64,000 nt of DNA from Sphingomonas faeni (lineage in GTDB: Bacteria; Pseudomonadota; Alphaproteobacteria; Sphingomonadales; Sphingomonadaceae), in contig NZ_JALPNF010000001.1 in assembly GCF_023195535.1 (NCBI RefSeq), positions 124,001 through 188,000 of the forward strand, given 5' to 3'. Shown here one piece after another: positions 62,355 through 64,000 of the stretch. The translations under genes were made by a program, and so were the position numbers. Under the pieces are notes generated by a model. That model did not search any database. It saw only the letters and a list, made by a program, of their open reading frames with translations, and was not told where the DNA came from. Each line of letters opens with the position of its first letter. The stretch's first letter is position 1.

Positions 62355-63482
62355 CTAGCCCGCGTCCGGCTTGGGCGACGCTTTGGCCATGCCCGGCACC
62401 GGTGATCCGACCGACGAGAAGGTCGGCGCGTCGGTGCCGTCGGTCATGGCGACAGGCCGTATCGCGCCGTCGGTGCCATAGCCAACACGGTCGATCGCCA
62501 CCTGGCGCTCGCCCTTCAGTGGTCCGGTACCAGAGGGCTGGTCCCAGCGGTGGTAAATGATGAGCCAATCGCCTTTGTTGGTGCGGACGAAGCTGTGGTG
62601 GCCCGGTCCCTGATGGGTCGCGTCGCTCTTAAGGATCGCTCCGCGGTAGCGCCACGGACCGATCGGCGAGCGGGCCGTCGCATAATGGACCGAGTAATCG
62701 GGCCGGTCCCAATGGCCGTGGCTGTAAGACAGGTAATAGACGCCGTCGCGCTCGTGCATGAACGCGCCCTCGGTGAAATTGGCGGGCTGGTCGACCGGGA
62801 CTTCGCGCGCAAGACTGACCATGTCGCGACCGAGTTCCCAGACACGCAGCCTCGCGCCCGCGCTGCCGCCGGCGTAGAGATAGGCTTTGCCGGACCGCGG
62901 ATCGACGAAGACCATCGGATCGATCGCCTCGAACTGGCCGTTCGCCTGCCGCCCGCCGGTCACCAAAGGCCGGCCGCTGTCGCGGTAGGGGCCCTGCGGT
63001 GCGTCCGCGACGGCGACGCCGATCCGGCTCGGGGTCGGGTTTTGCGGCCCGACCGAATAATAAAGATACCATTTGCCGTCGCGCGTCGCGACGCCCGGCG
63101 CCCACAGGAAATGCGCCTTCGCACCGTCGTCGCCGATCCAGCGGATCTGATCGCGGCGCAGGATCTCGCCACGGCTGGTCCAGGTCTGGAGATCACGCGA
63201 CGAGAACGCACCGAACCGGTCCGCGGCCCAGCTTCCACCCGGACCGCCGGTCGGAAAGATCCACATCTCGTCGTCGATCATCATCGCGTGCGGGTCGGCG
63301 CCTTGGAACACCGGGTTGCGCGCGGTCGCGGCTGCCGCCGTAACCAGTGCGACCCCGATCGCGCTCGCGATCCACGGTGCCCGACGCCACGTCATTGCGC
63401 TGGCTGCCCGGACTCCGAGCACCAGCACCGCGTCGAGAACCGCGGTCGTGAGGCCAATCCGCCCGAAATCCGCACGCTGCAT
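62355..63482 (-). CDS. Exported GH43-family hydrolase
   Basis: A 375-residue single-domain GH43 protein: ADPHAMMIDDEMWIFPTGG (base aspartate), GQFEAIDPMVFVDPRSGKAY (second aspartate) and FTEGAFMHERDGVYYLSYS (acid glutamate). The start at 63482 follows GGGAGA by seven bases. It yields two hydrophobic stretches (residues 7-29 and 37-55); the second, beginning MTWRRAPWIASAIGVALVTA, looks like the ancestral signal peptide, so the protein may be membrane-anchored or start later at 63395. It lies 30 bp after a TBDR, probably in its operon, and would act on arabinan- or xylan-type oligosaccharides. Confidence 0.85.
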   Translation of the reverse strand: MQRADFGRIGLTTAVLDAVLVLGVRAASAMTWRRAPWIASAIGVALVTAAAATARNPVFQGADPHAMMIDDEMWIFPTGGPGGSWAADRFGAFSSRDLQTWTSRGEILRRDQIRWIGDDGAKAHFLWAPGVATRDGKWYLYYSVGPQNPTPSRIGVAVADAPQGPYRDSGRPLVTGGRQANGQFEAIDPMVFVDPRSGKAYLYAGGSAGARLRVWELGRDMVSLAREVPVDQPANFTEGAFMHERDGVYYLSYSHGHWDRPDYSVHYATARSPIGPWRYRGAILKSDATHQGPGHHSFVRTNKGDWLIIYHRWDQPSGTGPLKGERQVAIDRVGYGTDGAIRPVAMTDGTDAPTFSSVGSPVPGMAKASPKPDAG

Positions 63483-63512
63483 GTATAGATCTCCCATGAT
63501 CGCTGTATCAGG

Positions 63513-64000
63513 TCAGAACCGGAACCGTACGCCGAGCGAATAGGTGCGTTCGAGGTAGAAGATCTGGCGTGCGAACTGGTCGCCGGCGTCGTTGAATTCA
63601 CGATAGCGTCGGATCGGATTGCCCAGCACGTTGACGATGTCGAATGCCAGCGTCACGCTCGGCACTGGCGTGACCGTTGCCGACAGATCGAGTTGTCCAC
63701 GCGCTTTCTCGATGACCCCGCCGGTGCGTTGCGCGCCGTTGACGTCGACGTCGAGCGGCTCCTGGCTGTAATATTGTACGAAGTCCGAGCGGAAATTATA
63801 CGCGACGCGCGCCGAGAAGAACGGGCGCTCGTACAGCCCGACCAGATTATAGGTCCATTTCGAGACACCGTTGAAGCGCTGCTGCTGGCCGGCGACGTTG
63901 GGCGACGTTGCGAGCGTCGAGGCGAGATCGCCCTTGGAGTCGACATAGGTACCGTTGGCCTGGAGGCCGAAGCCCTTTGCCCAATTGGGAAGGCCGTCGA
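63513..64000 (-). CDS. TonB-dependent receptor, C-terminal part only
   Basis: The frame is open from the window edge to a stop at 63513 and reads as the last strands of a TBDR barrel: FVQYYSQEPLDVDVNGAQRT, then LDLSATVTPVPSVTLAFDIV with NVLGNPIRRYREFND, ending YLERTYSLGVRFRF. The NVLG-P and terminal F-R-F patterns are hallmarks of large sugar-type TBDRs. The N-terminus lies outside the window. It probably serves the downstream GH43. Confidence 0.88.
   Translation of the reverse strand, partial: DGLPNWAKGFGLQANGTYVDSKGDLASTLATSPNVAGQQQRFNGVSKWTYNLVGLYERPFFSARVAYNFRSDFVQYYSQEPLDVDVNGAQRTGGVIEKARGQLDLSATVTPVPSVTLAFDIVNVLGNPIRRYREFNDAGDQFARQIFYLERTYSLGVRFRF

Noticed and set aside
60652..62568. 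Minus-strand open frame of 638 codons opposite the porin
   Set aside because: The porin frame shows alternating barrel patterns and a signal peptide; the antisense has neither.
1..64000. tRNA, rRNA, CRISPR arrays, insertion sequences or phage genes
   Set aside because: I looked for cloverleaf-like or repeat-spacer patterns, transposase motifs and att-like repeats and saw none.

Overview
The window looks like a chromosomal segment of a pigmented, aerobic Sphingomonas-type alphaproteobacterium. This rests on very high GC, four TonB-dependent receptors (TBDRs), a crtZ-crtW carotenoid pair, a phytoene-desaturase-like gene, a six-gene Mrp antiporter operon with a fused A/B subunit, SapC/cupin/tryptophan-halogenase genes beside a TBDR, and many CAZymes. 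I see no rRNA, tRNA, CRISPR array, phage or insertion sequence. Most long antisense ORFs are GC-driven shadows.

Layout. 1-0.9 kb: the nitrate-responsive pair nasT-nasS (nasS cut by the window edge). 1.1-4.1 kb: two overlapping genes for exported DUF4139 proteins. 4.3-5.3 kb: a secreted protein of unknown function. 5.5-11.2 kb: a TBDR plus a Tat-exported PLP enzyme, divergent from an S41 protease-marR operon with a perfect 22-bp palindrome in its promoter. 11.6-12.7 kb: an M15-type DUF882 protein and a small GCG_CRPN-type secreted protein. 12.8-18.6 kb: mnhABCDEFG. 18.7-24.7 kb: a possible histidine-kinase remnant, a membrane-anchored unknown, a CrtI-like desaturase, a fasciclin protein, and a divergent LysR/aldo-keto reductase pair. 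24.8-31.4 kb: a TBDR-SapC-cupin-tryptophan halogenase operon. 31.9-33.9 kb: divergent ThuA and DUF1080 genes. 34.0-41.6 kb: a siderophore-type TBDR with an M14 peptidase, divergent from an ABC-2 exporter with two DUF3526 permeases. 41.8-44.7 kb: a ClC channel, then crtZ-crtW. 44.7-54.4 kb: a plant-polysaccharide locus, GH43-GH9 divergent from GH95-esterase-GH43. 54.4-62.3 kb: an SLC13 transporter, a membrane-anchored unknown, a kinase-less KdpD-like protein, an EEP-family lipoprotein, an MscS channel and an AlgE-type porin. 62.4-64 kb: another GH43 with the C-terminus of a fourth TBDR.

How the parts may work together. Four 14-bp LacI-type operator-like sites lie in front of the 28-kb TBDR, between thuA and the DUF1080 gene, and (two sites) between GH9 and GH95. 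Three of them sit 52-63 bp before a start codon. This suggests that outer-membrane uptake, 3-keto-sugar chemistry and hemicellulose hydrolysis form one regulon, although no lacI gene lies in the window. The best candidates for undescribed biology are the TBDR/SapC/cupin/halogenase operon, the TBDR/M14/ABC-DUF3526 module, and the TBDR/periplasmic PLP enzyme opposite S41-MarR.
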